Below, piece after piece: positions 46,660-56,622 of a DNA stretch of 64,000 nt. Positions within the stretch are counted from its first letter, which is position 1; each line of letters opens with the position of its first letter. This DNA comes from Cyanophora paradoxa (Eukaryota; Glaucocystophyceae; Cyanophorales; Cyanophoraceae). The notes beneath the pieces were generated by a model. The model was not told the origin of the DNA and ran no database searches. It saw only the letters and a list, made by a program, of their open reading frames with translations. A program made the translations under genes and the position numbers. The stretch spans positions 87,309 to 151,308 of the forward strand of contig QPMI01000115.1 of NCBI GenBank assembly GCA_004431415.1, in the 5' to 3' direction.

Positions 46660-47330
46660 TGCAGGCTGCAGCCTGCAGTACGTGAAGCCGCTGAAGCAGT
46701 ACTATAGCTAGTGTGAACGGATTCGGAGCTCTCAATCGCGATGTCGCGGCATTGTCGCCAAAAATTAAATTATTAAACTCGCCATGGCCATGAAGTGGCG
46801 CATGAAAGCGCCGAATCCGAAAGCCCGGCGGCCATCGATCGAGCGCTAGCTCACCGGTACCGTTGAACATGAAGCGTTAGGGCGTCGCGCCCCTTCGTTC
46901 TGGGGGGGAGTACAGGTGCATCGTCGAAAAGCTGCGGTACCGGGGGTTCGTCAGTGCTGCGCATGCATATGCGGCAGTGCAGCGGCACGCCGCCGATCGC
47001 AAGTTGCAATTGTAACTCAGTGCATGACTAGCGCGCTCCGTAGCGGTAAGGTTGCTGGACTCGCGCGGCATATGCATGCTTGCAGCTGATATCGGGTCGT
47101 TTATTGCATCAATCAGGCGGAGCCGGGGCAGCGAGTCGACAGATATGCAGGCGCCGGCTAATGCAGCTTGCGCGGCCGCGGCCGCGCAGCTGATCATGAC
47201 CGCGTCGACAGCGATCGCATGACCTAGGCCTCGGCGAGCAGCCGCTGAGCCGCCAGCCGCGGCCGCGACCGCCGCAACAGCGACTGCAGCCGCGCATTTC
47301 CCGCTCGGCCGGCCGCGCGCGGCCAATCCG
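46660..47330. other. Intergenic region
   Basis: Between the second hAT relic and the next plus-strand gene I see no supported gene. The minus-strand open frame extending through here to 47635 is alanine/arginine-rich and without motif. GGCCGCGGCC palindromes occur at 47170-47290. Confidence 0.4.
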
Positions 47331-50300
47331 ATGGGGGACGTGACCGCTCTTGCCGTCGCGCTCGCCGCCAGCATGTCAGCGGCGCGCGACCGGCGGCGTC
47401 TGCATCTGCACGACGGCGGAGGCGGCGGCGGCAGCGCCCGCCCAAGCCTTCGGTCGCATTCCTTTCTCGGCGGGGCGCCGGCCGGCACCCGCTCGGGTCG
47501 CCCTTCGCGGCTCTCGCTGCAGGCATGGCGCCTGCCCATCGGCGAGGAGCCGGAGTTGGAGGCCGCCGACCCGGGCCAGCTAGCCGCGGGGCGCCGCGGC
47601 GACACCTCGTTCCGCTTTTCCATCCGTGATGTCATGCGTCAGGCCTCCATGCTCCAGTTTCAGCCGCGGCCCAGCAGGGAGGCAGCGGCGGCCGCGGCCG
47701 TGCACTCGCGGCTGGGGCCCGCCCCGGCCAGCGCCCGTTCAGCAGCCGCCGGCAGCAGCGCGCGGCGGCGCCTCTACCTGCAGAGCGGCGCCGGCGCCGG
47801 CGCGGACGCCTCAGGCGAAGACGAGACCGAACTGGCCGCCCGCGCCGCTCCGGCCGGCGCCGGCGACAGCGACGCGGAGGAGGCCGTCCTTCCGATCGCG
47901 ACGTGCGCCATTGATATCCGCCCCCGCCCCTTGCGACAGCGGCGCCCCCGCCTCCTCCTCCAGCTCCCTCCTGACTCCGAGCAGGCCGCGGTTCCAGGGG
48001 AAGCTGCCCTCCGGGACGGGCTGGGACGAGGAGCTTTCCGTCCGGGGCGGCCGCCTCCGCATCTCCTCCCGCCGCCGCCGCCTCTACCTCCTCTTCGCCG
48101 CCGTCCGACTCGTCCTTACCCTCGCCCTCATCGTTACTGGCGCCTTGGTGCGGGGCTACCCCCCTCCCTCCCCCCCCCCCTCCCCCCTCCCCGCCCGCCC
48201 GCCGGGACTTCTCTCTTAATTTCCGAGGGGGCAGAACATGTCGGGCGAGTTCAGGAACCTGGAGCGGGCGCGCGACATCGAGGGCTTCGTCGGCAACGTC
48301 GAGGCGCGTGCGGGCGCCGGCGCCGCAGCTTTTCGCGGGCCGCCGCCAACGCGCGCCCCGCGCAGGCGACTCTGTCGCTGGTGGACGGCCTGCAGCGCGA
48401 GCGCGGCTGGTCCGGCGTCGTCCTCGTGCGCGCTCCCCGAACGCACCGCAGTCGCCCCGCGCGCAATCGCCAGACCTAGAGATGGGTTAGAGAAGCCTGA
48501 GAAGGACTTCTTAGTGCTTCAGTGCTCTGCATCTAGCTCCGGATTCCTCGCGCTGACGGCACGGCCGCTCGGGCAGGGGACGCGGGCGCTGGACGAGGCG
48601 CAGCTGGGCCAGCGGACGGAACGGCTGGCCGAGCTGCGGCGCGACTCGGACCGCCGCGCCGCAGAGTGGCTGGCCCTCGGCCTCGACCCCCAGGTCCGCA
48701 CCGCGGCGCGGGCGGGCCTAAAAACAGCTAAGAGGTAGCTTAGACGCGTCGCATCGCAAGCCTCGACCCGCGCGCCCCGGCAAGCTGAGTGATAGAAGCC
48801 GAGAGCGCAAGTCTTAAAGCGTTCTTAGAGTCAAGCCTTGGGCCCGCTCACAAAGACAGACCTTCAAAAGGCTCTAGCCTCGGCTCGCGGCTCACGTCGA
48901 GCGCGCGCGCGGCAGTCGTTCCCCGGGTCGGCGGCCGAGATCCTCTCCCGCGTCAGCCCCATCCTCAGGCGCGCCCTTGGCTTGTTCCTTTCAAGCTTAA
49001 GTTTACTTAGCTAGCTTGTTCGACCCGAGCTCGCGCGTGTCTGTCGACGTCGCTCACGGGACGGCTGCGGCGGCGGGGCGCGGGCGCGGGGGTACAGGTC
49101 GGCGCTGCCGGGGCACAGGGGGGCCGTGGACCGGCGCTCCGTCACGACGCTCGACAACCTCCTCTTCTACAACCTCATCATCGACGGTGCCCGAGCAAAC
49201 CCGCAGCGATCTAGCTATAGGCGCCGGTCGACATCTGCTTCTAGATCTAGATCTAGATCTGCTTCTAGATTTTGCGGGGTCGAAGTCGACTCATGATCAC
49301 GCCACGCCTCCCCCGCCCGCGCCCGCCGCGACCGGGGCCGCAGACATCCTGCGCGGCAGGAACTTGGAAGGAAACCCTGACCTCCGCCCCGGCGCGGCCG
49401 CACGCGCAGAGATCCTGCGGGTGGTGTCGCTGCTGGTCGAGCGCTGCCCCGACCGCAACGTCCTCCGCGGCGTCGTCTCCCTCTCCTCCCTCGCCTACGT
49501 GCGCCTATCTCTATATATCTCAGAAAGCGATTGCAAGCGAAGGCCGGTGTCGATAAAGGATCAAAATTAGCTAAAATTTAGACCTCGATGCTTTAGGAAA
49601 TCGTCTCCCTCTCCTCCCTCGCCTACGTGCGCCCTCTAATCTTATATGTGTCTGAAATTTGATTTCAGAAAGTAAGCAAAGGTGTCCCTAAAGGATTGAA
49701 ATTTAATTTAGACCCAGTGATCGATCGCGATCGTGCGCGACCCAGATTTAGACAAAGGATCAAAATTTAGACCTCGATGCTTTAGGAAATCGTCTCCCTC
49801 TCCTCCCTCGCTTACGTACGCGTGCGCATGCGCCCCCTCTGATTTAAATTCTTCTAAAATTCCATCCTACGTTCGCCTCCTCTATATTCCATCCGAGGCC
49901 GACTCGTACACTAATTCGGGTCTAAATTTTGATCCTTTGCCTCGCACACATGCGCAGATGCAGGGTGCGCGGCCCCGGACGACGCGCTGCGCCCGTCTTA
50001 CTCGGCCGTCAACGTTTCTGATGCGGCTTCGGGGCGCGGGGCAGAGCACATGGGGCGGCAGCGGGCGGCCATCTCCTCGGCCCTCTCCCGCGGCTGCTTC
50101 TGCGGCATCGAGCGCGGTGCGCCAGCGCCCTCGCCCTCGCCAGCGCCCTCGCCACGCGTCCGCCACGCCAACGCGCCCCGCCCCGCCCCGCTCCACCCCT
50201 GCGCGGCCGCCGGCAGAGCTGTACGACCACGCCGTCGTGAGCAGGGGCGTCGAGGAGGCGCACCGCGACCAGTTCAGGCTCTTCGCCACCCCCGAGGAGC

Positions 50301-51573
50301 TCCAGACGTGCGTGCGATTCTGATTGGAGCCGGCGCGCTCCTCGAGAGTAGTGTCGCAGTCCGCGGAGCCCGCTGTACATGTGCTCGGTTGCCGCAGTGC
50401 TTGACCCAACAACTGACGCGCGCGGCTTTGCGTCGCGATCGCGGCAGGTACGCGTCGGCGGTCCGGGGGCCCGATGTCGACCTGGCGCTGCGGCTGCGCG
50501 CCGAGGTCCTCGCCGTCGGGCCGGTGCGCCCGCCCGCGCCGCCCGCCCGGCTGGGGCTGGCCGCGACGCCGACCGACTCGAGTCTACGCAGGGGGCGCCC
50601 CTCCCGTCTGCAGACACGCCCGAGCTCTGGTTCGACTCCCAGACTGGCTACATGGACCGCGTTGCGGTATGCCCCCGCAGCTGATCCCCCCCCCCCCCCC
50701 CCCCCCCCGCTGCCCGCCCCGCCGCCCGCCCCGAATCTTGCATCAACTCCACGCCCGCCCGCGGCCGCAGTCGGTCACGCGGACGATGCTCGTGCACGTG
50801 GTCGGCGCCGCGAACGAGGCGACGCGGAAGAGCTGGCAGCAGTGCGCGCGGCGCCCCATTTGACGACATAGAACAGCGTTAACGGCCCAGCGCATCGGGC
50901 GCTTGATCACGATCATATGACGCGCCTCGGACGCCCCTCCGCGCGCAGGTTCGCCTTCGCCCTGATCGGGGGGACGGCGAGCCTCCTGGGCGCGCTCTAC
51001 ATCCTCTACCACGCGCGCCGCGCCTGGAAGCAGGCCACGGACGAGGGGGTCGGCATCTGGCCCTGGGCGGCGCCGGTCCCGACGTCGACGACGCCGTGCA
51101 GCCCGGCCGCCACCGCCGCCGCCGCCGGCGCCGCCGGCGCCGCCGAGTCGCCCGCGGCCGCCCGCCAGCGCTCCAACTCGCTGCCGACGCCGACGCCGAG
51201 GCCGACCGCCCCGCCGCTAGCGCCCTCCACGACCGCGAATCCCGTCGGAATCCGATCCGCGTGCACGTGCAACGCGTGCGGCTGCGCGTGCGGGTCCTCG
51301 CGCGGCACGGATCTTGACCCGGACGACGGCTCCGGATCCGGCCGCGGGGCGCGCGGGCCCGGGCGCGACGCGGTGCGCGCCGTGGGCTTGGATCGCATTC
51401 GCGAGGCGGCCGAGCACAGCGCCCGTGACGACATTCTGGTTGTCGACTTCGATCGCGCCGACGCCGATCCCCCGGCGGCCGCGCCCGACGCGGGCGCCGC
51501 GGCCGCGCCCGCGGCCAGCGAGTGCACTCCGACGCCAGCTCCGGGTCGGGCCGCTCTAGATCTGTCTACTTAA
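47331..51573 (+). CDS. Two-span membrane protein with a large intervening domain, unknown family
   Basis: The first exon starts at ATG 47331 and encodes a low-complexity basic N-terminus. An exon at about 48000-48150 holds a membrane helix, 'LYLLFAAVRLVLTLALIVTG'. Next come 'EFRNLERARDIEGFVGNVEA' (48246 on), 'SLVDGLQRERGWSGVVLVRA' (48373 on), 'ALDEAQLGQRTERLAELRRD' (48586 on), 'SVTTLDNLLFYNLIID', 'EILRVVSLLVERCPDRNVLR' (49410 on), 'ELYDHAVVSRGVEEAHRDQF' (50216 on), 'GPDVDLALRLRAEVLAVG' and 'VTRTMLVHVVGAANEATRKS'. A second membrane helix 'FAFALIGGTASLLGALYILY' (50951-51010) is followed by an alanine-rich acidic tail to TAA/TAG near 51573. The layout (two helices bracketing about 500 residues) suggests a surface protein with a large outside domain. 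No family recognised; exon borders approximate. Confidence 0.5.
49470..49816 (+). repeat. Exon-end and intron segment repeated three times
   Basis: The word tcgtctccctctcctccctc followed by gc(c/t)tacgt occurs at about 49471, 49602 and 49791. The second and third copies also share a longer upstream stretch (gatcaaaattt...agacctcgatgctttagg; about 49559 and 49758). The first copy ends a coding exon at a GTGCGC donor, so the donor site itself has been copied into the following intron. Confidence 0.75.
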
Positions 51574-52742
51574 GCTTCTTGAACATCGCGGGGCCTATAT
51601 ATAGCACATCTCTAGGGGCCCCGCCCCGCGTCTCCTCCGCTTTGTAATTCCGCATCGTTTTCGTCTATAGCTCTGTATACGTAGTACTTTAGTATATATA
51701 ATGCTTTTTGTAGTCTTTAGCTTTTCTTGCAGTTTGTTTCTTTCTTTAACGTCGGCTCTGCTTTAATTTGTACATCATGGCATCTGCCATCTGCAGAGAG
51801 CGTTTCACTTGCAATGGCCGATTGCAAGCTGCACAGTATGTCAGTCGACGTCAATCGCGGTTTACTCGTGCATTATACATATATATTTACGTACACGTAT
51901 GGGCTCGCACTAGTACTAGGCGCGATCGCTATTTCATGATCAGCGCTAGCCGGCGCCGCGATTTATATACAGCTACGTATACAACTTTGCTGCAAAGCCA
52001 TGGCCATTCCTGTCATTTTCGGATTTAAATGTCGGCGGTTCAATTTCCTGTCAACTTGCAATTTCGGATTCAAATACCAGACCTGTACATGTGTATACAT
52101 ACGCGTACATGTACATTTTCACTGCTGAGTCATGATAAGTTCATCGGTTGATCCCATTAACGATTTAATTTATAATTATATGTATAATTTACAGAGCTGC
52201 GGGATGCATATCATCGTGCGCAATAACATGTACCGTATACTTATATAGCGCGTAGTACACCGTGGCACAGTCGTGGCCAAGATCTAGAGCGACGTCCGAC
52301 GGTCGACTTCACTGTTTCAAATTCGAATTCCGGCGCGGCATTCTTTTTGTACATATATATATATATGTATATAGGAGGGCCATCAATGGGCCAAACGCGA
52401 AAAGGCAACTCCGAGAGCTCGAGACTCGGAAGTGACGCTTGGATTGCGGAGGTTCTTATAACCGCCGCAACAGCTGTGGGGGTACCCCCTCCGAGGCTGG
52501 CGATCGCGGCGATCGCGACCCGATCGCGACCCTGGTGATCGCGACTTTCTCCCGATCGCGACCCTTTTCGATCGCGATTTCGAGATCGGGGGCATTTCTG
52601 CGATCGCGAGAAAGGAAAAATCGGAAAAGGCCGAAAAGTGCGTTTTTCACGCGTGAAATCGACCGAAAACGAGGGTTCGAATCCCGGGCCCGGATTTGGA
52701 CTTGGGCAAAATCTCGGACTGAAATGGGAGAAAAATGGGACC
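51574..52742. other. AT-richer transition zone between host genes and the virus-like region
   Basis: Composition drops sharply in G+C, with TATATA runs at 52353-52373 and many TACATGTAC palindromes. I see no supported gene. The minus-strand frame at 52241-52894 runs through simple repeats and is not convincing. GATCGCGA repeats occupy 52499-52606. The left border of the virus-like region probably lies here but no terminal repeat is evident. Confidence 0.45.
52499..52606. repeat. Clustered GATCGCGA words
   Basis: GATCGCGA or its one-base variants occur about seven times in roughly 110 bases. The word is self-overlapping with its complement TCGCGATC and also occurs singly elsewhere in the host part. 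Confidence 0.7.
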
Positions 52743-52790
52743 TGGGACTTGGGACTTGGGACTTGGGACTTGGGACTTGGGACTTGGGAA
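52743..52790 (+). repeat. TTGGGAC heptamer array 1
   Basis: About six and a half tandem copies of the heptamer TTGGGAC, introduced by CCTGGGACTT and followed by GGGAAGAGTTGGAATCAGAG. It ends 55 bases before the first virus-like gene at 52846. Confidence 0.9.
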
Positions 52791-52845
52791 GAGTTGGAAT
52801 CAGAGTCTGGACTCAAAACGGGGAAATTTTCGGAGGGGGAGAAAA

Positions 52846-53316
52846 ATGTCAGGCAATCTCTATTACGATTTCCCCTTTGAGTTGCATATGGCATTCGAGA
52901 GGCTGCGCGAGTTCTGGCGTTGGCACCTCACAGGACATGACATTCCCGACATAACACCAGAGCCCAACACACAGGGCGTGCTTGAAGTCATCCGTCAATA
53001 TCCGCGTCGATTCAATGAATGGATCGAGTTCCACGCAACGAACCGTTTCCAGAGTCTCCCCGAGGCCATACGCGAAAATTTCGTGAGGCTGGTGGGACCA
53101 GGCTACGACAACCCTAACAATCATAGACCACGCCCAGCTGGCGTGACGCGCGAAGCTCGAGAAGACCGTAGACTTTTCCGCAGGGAATTGAGAGAGGATA
53201 GACGGAGGCTTTCAATGGGGCTCCCGCAGATTGTGAGGGGGTACAGCCCGGATTACGAGACTTACCAAGAATTGTACGGCTTCGAAAATCCCTTTGAGAG
53301 GGTACTACCAGGGTGA
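52846..53316 (+). CDS. Intact 156-residue protein of unknown function, virus-like region
   Basis: The start ATG at 52846 follows a purine-rich leader (gagaaaaatg). Upstream in-frame codons only translate the heptamer repeat, so I reject the longer frame from 52735. The product opens 'MSGNLYYDFPFELHMAFERL', has aromatic-rich helical stretches ('VIRQYPRRFNEWIEFHAT') and a strongly basic arginine-rich helix ('REDRRLFRRELREDRRRL') that could bind nucleic acid. It ends 'YGFENPFERVLPG'. There is no recognisable domain and no intron. It is the first gene of the virus-like region and sits directly after heptamer array 1. Confidence 0.65.
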   Translation: MSGNLYYDFPFELHMAFERLREFWRWHLTGHDIPDITPEPNTQGVLEVIRQYPRRFNEWIEFHATNRFQSLPEAIRENFVRLVGPGYDNPNNHRPRPAGVTREAREDRRLFRRELREDRRRLSMGLPQIVRGYSPDYETYQELYGFENPFERVLPG

Positions 53317-53654
53317 GGGGCCAGGGGGGGCCCCTGAGGGTGTACCCCCCATCCGAGACTCGACCTTCGGCGGACGCACTCGGGCAATTTCCGTCAGGCC
53401 GGCTCCTTTTTCTGTCTTCGGTCCAACGCTAAATTTGGCTTTTTCAGGCCAGTTGGCAACGTTTTCCGTTGCGAACTAGCCCAGGAAAAAATTCGCCCAC
53501 AAAACCGCGGTCCGCCGCCATTTTGCCTCACTCTTGAAACGGGTTCGCCGCCTTCTCTCAGCCCAAGGAAACCCTGCCTCTCCGAATTTTCACAAGTCCG
53601 CCCTCACAGTCACCTCACGTTTTGCCTTTGCTGATTTCTTTTCCCTTTGCGCAG
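53317..53654. other. Leader region between two virus-like genes
   Basis: A 338-base gap with no open frame of note. The end, a pyrimidine tract then gcgcag immediately before ATG, looks like a 3' splice site, and gtgagg at 53313 looks like a donor. Splicing these would not keep the reading frames joined, so a 5'-UTR intron is the only sensible use. Confidence 0.4.
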
Positions 53655-54725
53655 ATGTCGATTCCCGCTGAGCTTGCCGAGGACTTCGCCTTTGTCCAAG
53701 CAACGTGGGCTAACTCCGGTGGCACTCAAGGGGCTACCCCTGAGATGGAGCAGCGCGCCGACGCTCTGGGGTACATCTACAATTATGCCATCTTACGCGC
53801 CACTGGCCCCGAAGTGCAACTTCTCCCCAAGTCCGCCTTCACGTCCAAGGCCAAGAAATCCAAGTCCAAGCAACCCAAGCCCGAGCCCCCCGTCGACGTG
53901 CCCCCCGTCCCCGGCTGGGTCAAGACCGCCAACGGCTGGGGCGACCCCAAGCTTTTCGCCGAGTCTGCTGCCGAGACGCTCGCCTGGGCCTACCCCCCTC
54001 AAGTCTTCACGAATTACCCCCCTCCGTCATCGTCGTCATCTGCCCCTCAGCCCGTCGCCGAGCCCGCCCCCGAGCCCGCCGATGACGCCAAGTCCGAGGC
54101 CTCTGACGTCGAGTCTGACATCAACGACTTCATCGACTTTGACGTGCCGATTCCATACGACTCTGAGTCGTCTTCTGACTCTGAAGGCGACAACGAAAAC
54201 CCGACTCGCAAGCGCCGCATTATCAAGACCAAGTCAATCGTCAAGAAGAAGTTCATGGAGACTACGTCATTCACCGACAACTCCGAGCGCGTCAAGGACC
54301 CCGCCAAGGCACACGAGAAGGACTTGAAGCTCGGCGCCGGCATTGCCCGTTCTCGCGTGACGTCACACTACAGCGAGCGCCTGACTCAGCACGTCAAGAC
54401 CATTGAGAAGCGCGTCCTCTGCAACGAGCTCCGCAAGGAGTTGGAGCGCAAGCGGCGCCACGAGCGCCTTGTCCAGTACCAGATCAACAAGGCGCGGATC
54501 GCCGAGCGCAAGCAGAAGGAGGCGGCCGAGCTCAAGGCGCGCATCGAGGCTCAGCAGCAGCGTGAGGCAGAGGCGGCAGCGGCCTTGGCGGCGCAGCGCG
54601 AGCGCGAGCGGCAGGACTTGGTGCAGGCAGCGCAGTCCCTTCCCCGCATTCCCCTTAAGTCGGCGCCCGAGGGCCTCATTGAGTTGGTTTCCGATGACGA
54701 TGACTCTGACTTTGAGATGCTGTAA
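53655..54725 (+). CDS. Coiled-coil protein with acidic SUMO-interacting-type C-terminus
   Basis: The start ATG 53655 gives 356 residues. Order of parts: N-terminal helical region ('MSIPAELAEDFAFVQATWAN'), lysine/proline linker, 'PGWVKTANGWGDPKLFAES', a proline/serine low-complexity stretch, an acidic block around 'YDSESSSDSEGDNENP', a basic segment 'TRKRRIIKTKSIVKKKF' that could be a nuclear localisation signal, and a long arginine/glutamate coiled coil (about residues 240-325). The last residues 'GLIELVSDDDDSDFEML' fit a SUMO-interacting motif: hydrophobic L-I-E-L-V followed by serine and acidic residues. No enzymatic domain. It is intact and intronless in its coding part, and lies between heptamer arrays 1 and 2. 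A nuclear role in a host-facing viral protein is an inference. Confidence 0.65.
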   Translation: MSIPAELAEDFAFVQATWANSGGTQGATPEMEQRADALGYIYNYAILRATGPEVQLLPKSAFTSKAKKSKSKQPKPEPPVDVPPVPGWVKTANGWGDPKLFAESAAETLAWAYPPQVFTNYPPPSSSSSAPQPVAEPAPEPADDAKSEASDVESDINDFIDFDVPIPYDSESSSDSEGDNENPTRKRRIIKTKSIVKKKFMETTSFTDNSERVKDPAKAHEKDLKLGAGIARSRVTSHYSERLTQHVKTIEKRVLCNELRKELERKRRHERLVQYQINKARIAERKQKEAAELKARIEAQQQREAEAAAALAAQRERERQDLVQAAQSLPRIPLKSAPEGLIELVSDDDDSDFEML

Positions 54726-54798
54726 ATAGTATTGCGTCATTCCATTGTACATACTTGTAAAAATTGGCCGACTATTCAGTTACGACTTGGCGCGATCC

Positions 54799-54852
54799 TG
54801 GGACTTGGGACTTGGGACTTGGGACTTGGGACTTGGGACTTGGGACTTGGGA
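54799..54852 (+). repeat. TTGGGAC heptamer array 2
   Basis: About seven and a half tandem heptamers in the same orientation as array 1. It begins CCTGGGACTT and is followed by GGGAAGAGTTAGACTCAGGG, which matches the flank of array 1. It lies just downstream of the gene ending at 54725. Confidence 0.9.
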
Positions 54853-55293
54853 AGAGTTAGACTCAGGGTCTGGGCCCAGAATCTCTCTGGATCTGAGAGT
54901 TTGCCGCGCCAAGTCCCTAACCACCGGGCAGACATGTAGAGGGGTACGGAAATCTGCATATGACGTTTCTGGTGACATTCCAGGTGAGATTTCAAGCGAG
55001 GTAGAGTCTGAACTGGTGTACGACTTGTAGCATGATACTGGACATGAAAGCTCACGAGAGTATGCAACCGAAAACGGATGTGAAGAGGGGTAGGAGTTTT
55101 CGTGTGAGATGTCGAGAGAAGGAGGGTACGAGATGGGATACGAGTAAAAAAGACTACGAGTAAAAAAGACTACGAGTAAAAAAGAGTATGAGGAGTGGTA
55201 GGAGTAAAAAAGTCGGTAGAAAAACTCACCTGACTTGTCTGACAAATTTCTGATCCTGGAGAAAGTCTGGGCCGGGACCTGGGTTTCAACTCT
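54853..55293. other. Intergenic region between heptamer arrays
   Basis: No convincing gene on either strand. The minus-strand frame spanning 54772-55626 translates repeats and overlaps the HNH gene, so it is a shadow. Contains the 16-base tandem repeat listed at 55138-55190. Confidence 0.45.
55138..55190. repeat. Tandem repeat, unit tacgagtaaaaaagac, about three copies
   Basis: A 16-base unit is repeated three times in direct orientation, the last copy slightly diverged (gagtatgagg). Confidence 0.85.
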
Positions 55294-55409
55294 TCCCAAG
55301 TCCAAGTCCCAAGTCCCAAGTCCCAAGTCCAAGTCCCAAGTCCCAAGTCCCAAGTCCCAAGTCCCAAGTCCCAAGTCCCAAGTCCCAAGTCCCAAGTCCC
55401 AAGTCCCAG
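55294..55409 (-). repeat. TTGGGAC heptamer array 3, inverted orientation
   Basis: About sixteen heptamers on the minus strand, with two shortened units near 55300-55335. Read on the minus strand it starts CCTGGGACTT and ends GGGAAGAGTTGAAACCCAGG, so it has the same entry and exit sequences as arrays 1 and 2. It stops 22 bases before the HNH gene. Confidence 0.9.
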
Positions 55410-55431
55410 GTTTTTCTGAACCTAGGGCAAA

Positions 55432-55797
55432 ATGGCCCTGCTCCGGTGCACCGACTCGCAAGACGTCGCCTACAACGTCCTGGTCAACTCGGACGTACCC
55501 CCGAGTGCCTTGGAGTTTCCCTGGAGAGTGGACAGGGACAGGGTGAGCAAGACGTTTGGAGGGCGCAAGCACTACCTCTCCCAGCTGATCCTCGGGAAGT
55601 CGCCACGTGGACGCTACGTGGAACACATCAACGGCAACCCGCTGGACTACAGGAGGGAGAACCTGCGCTGGGCATCAATGTCGGAGATTCGCAAGAAGAG
55701 GAGGGGGTACGCCAATTTACAGGAGAAGAGCGAGGAGATTCGGGAGATGATGGAGGCGACACAGGTGCTAATGCAGCTTAGCCAGTCTAGACGCTAG
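55432..55797 (+). CDS. HNH endonuclease
   Basis: A 121-residue protein with a compact HNH (ββα-metal) nuclease motif: 'YVEHINGNPLDYRRENLRWA' at residues 62-81, with H65, N67 and N77 in the places expected of the HNH_3-like homing/phage type. The N-terminal half has basic and aromatic residues ('RVSKTFGGRKHYLSQLILG') similar to the AP2-like leader often found before such motifs; the C-terminus is a helix rich in E/M/Q. Such enzymes make DNA nicks or breaks and occur as homing endonucleases or phage packaging factors. It starts 22 bases after heptamer array 3, and its last 11 bases overlap the 3' end of the convergent gene at 55787-56599. Intact. Confidence 0.85.
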   Translation: MALLRCTDSQDVAYNVLVNSDVPPSALEFPWRVDRDRVSKTFGGRKHYLSQLILGKSPRGRYVEHINGNPLDYRRENLRWASMSEIRKKRRGYANLQEKSEEIREMMEATQVLMQLSQSRR

Positions 55798-56599
55798 TGG
55801 TGTGAATCTTGGTGTCGTACTCGCGACCGACCGTTTCCCAGGCCACGTAAACTTCGGCTCCGGCGCCTGGCGCTGTCGAGTTGGTAGTCGCAGTCGTGTA
55901 GTCCGCCTCTGCCTCAATTAGTTCGGCCATGAGGGTAGAGCCCACGACCATTCCAGAGGTAGGCATTCCGGCGATGTTGTTGTACAATTTGAAAGTGAAT
56001 TTCGTGAAGAGGAGCCGGGGCCAGACCTGGGTACGGGGATTCGAGGCGCCGTATGAATAATCGGTACCCGAGGCGCCGCCCGTGGTGGCATTCGTCATCA
56101 TCTCCTTTGCGGTCATCTTCCAGAGGTTGTACATCTCAAAGGGAACGGCCTGCGTGGTCTTGTGTGTGGCATCGATGAGGGCGCCATCTAAATGCGTTTT
56201 GATGTTCGGATTCGCACCATTCCCGAATTTGCGAGTGAGGGCGGTGTTAGCGGTGAACTTGAGTTCGAGCACGCGAATGGCGGGCCGATCAGGCACAGAG
56301 GGCTCTATCTTTTTCAGGAGGCCCGAGAGCCAGAGCGCCTCCGCCTCATCCGCGCTCACGCCCGAGTCGATGTCAAAGTACACGTACACGGAGCAGGAGG
56401 CGGGATTCTCGAAATCGTTGGAGGTGACGCGCAACATGACGGGATTCTGGACCCTCACGGTGAGCGGGGTGGCGTAGTTTCCGTCCCACTCCACCTTGTC
56501 CGTCCCTGCGTTGGCCACGTTCCCAGCGTTGCCGTAGAAATCGGGGACGATCGAGCCGGCAGACACGGTCTTCACGATGGTGGCCGAGGTGGTCGGCAT
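55787..56599 (-). CDS. Structural-type beta-rich protein, intact paralogue
   Basis: A 270-residue protein starting at ATG 56599 ('MPTTSATIVKTVSAGSIVPD'). It is rich in T, V, A and N with alternating hydrophobic residues, a profile common in virion proteins. Central blocks are 'VRVQNPVMLRVTSNDFENPA', 'SVYVYFDIDSGVSADEAEAL', 'WLSGLLKKIEPSVPDRPAIR' and 'LLFTKFTFKLYNNIAGM'. The gene upstream (56623-57302) has the same block order, so the two form a tandem paralogous pair reading leftward. No catalytic motif. I infer a capsid- or fibre-associated structural role from company and composition only; no fold can be named by eye. Confidence 0.6.
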   Translation of the reverse strand: MPTTSATIVKTVSAGSIVPDFYGNAGNVANAGTDKVEWDGNYATPLTVRVQNPVMLRVTSNDFENPASCSVYVYFDIDSGVSADEAEALWLSGLLKKIEPSVPDRPAIRVLELKFTANTALTRKFGNGANPNIKTHLDGALIDATHKTTQAVPFEMYNLWKMTAKEMMTNATTGGASGTDYSYGASNPRTQVWPRLLFTKFTFKLYNNIAGMPTSGMVVGSTLMAELIEAEADYTTATTNSTAPGAGAEVYVAWETVGREYDTKIHTTSV

Positions 56600-56622
56600 T
56601 TTGCGACCTCAAATGAGAAAGA

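Noticed and set aside
52735-52845. N-terminal extension of the first virus-like gene
   Set aside because: The added residues only translate heptamer array 1; ATG 52846 has a better leader and starts normal protein sequence.
52241-52894. Minus-strand frame of 217 codons at the host/virus transition
   Set aside because: It runs through the heptamer array, GATCGCGA repeats and a TA run, so it has no independent coding signal.
52743-55409. Telomere-like repeat reading of TTGGGAC arrays
   Set aside because: Unit differs from known telomere repeats, arrays are short, internal, in both orientations and have conserved non-telomeric flanks.
52743-55409. CRISPR array
   Set aside because: The heptamers are contiguous with no spacers and there are no cas genes.
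54772-55626. Minus-strand open frame of 284 codons over arrays 2 and 3 and the HNH gene
   Set aside because: It translates the heptamer and 16-base repeats and lies antisense to a clear HNH nuclease.
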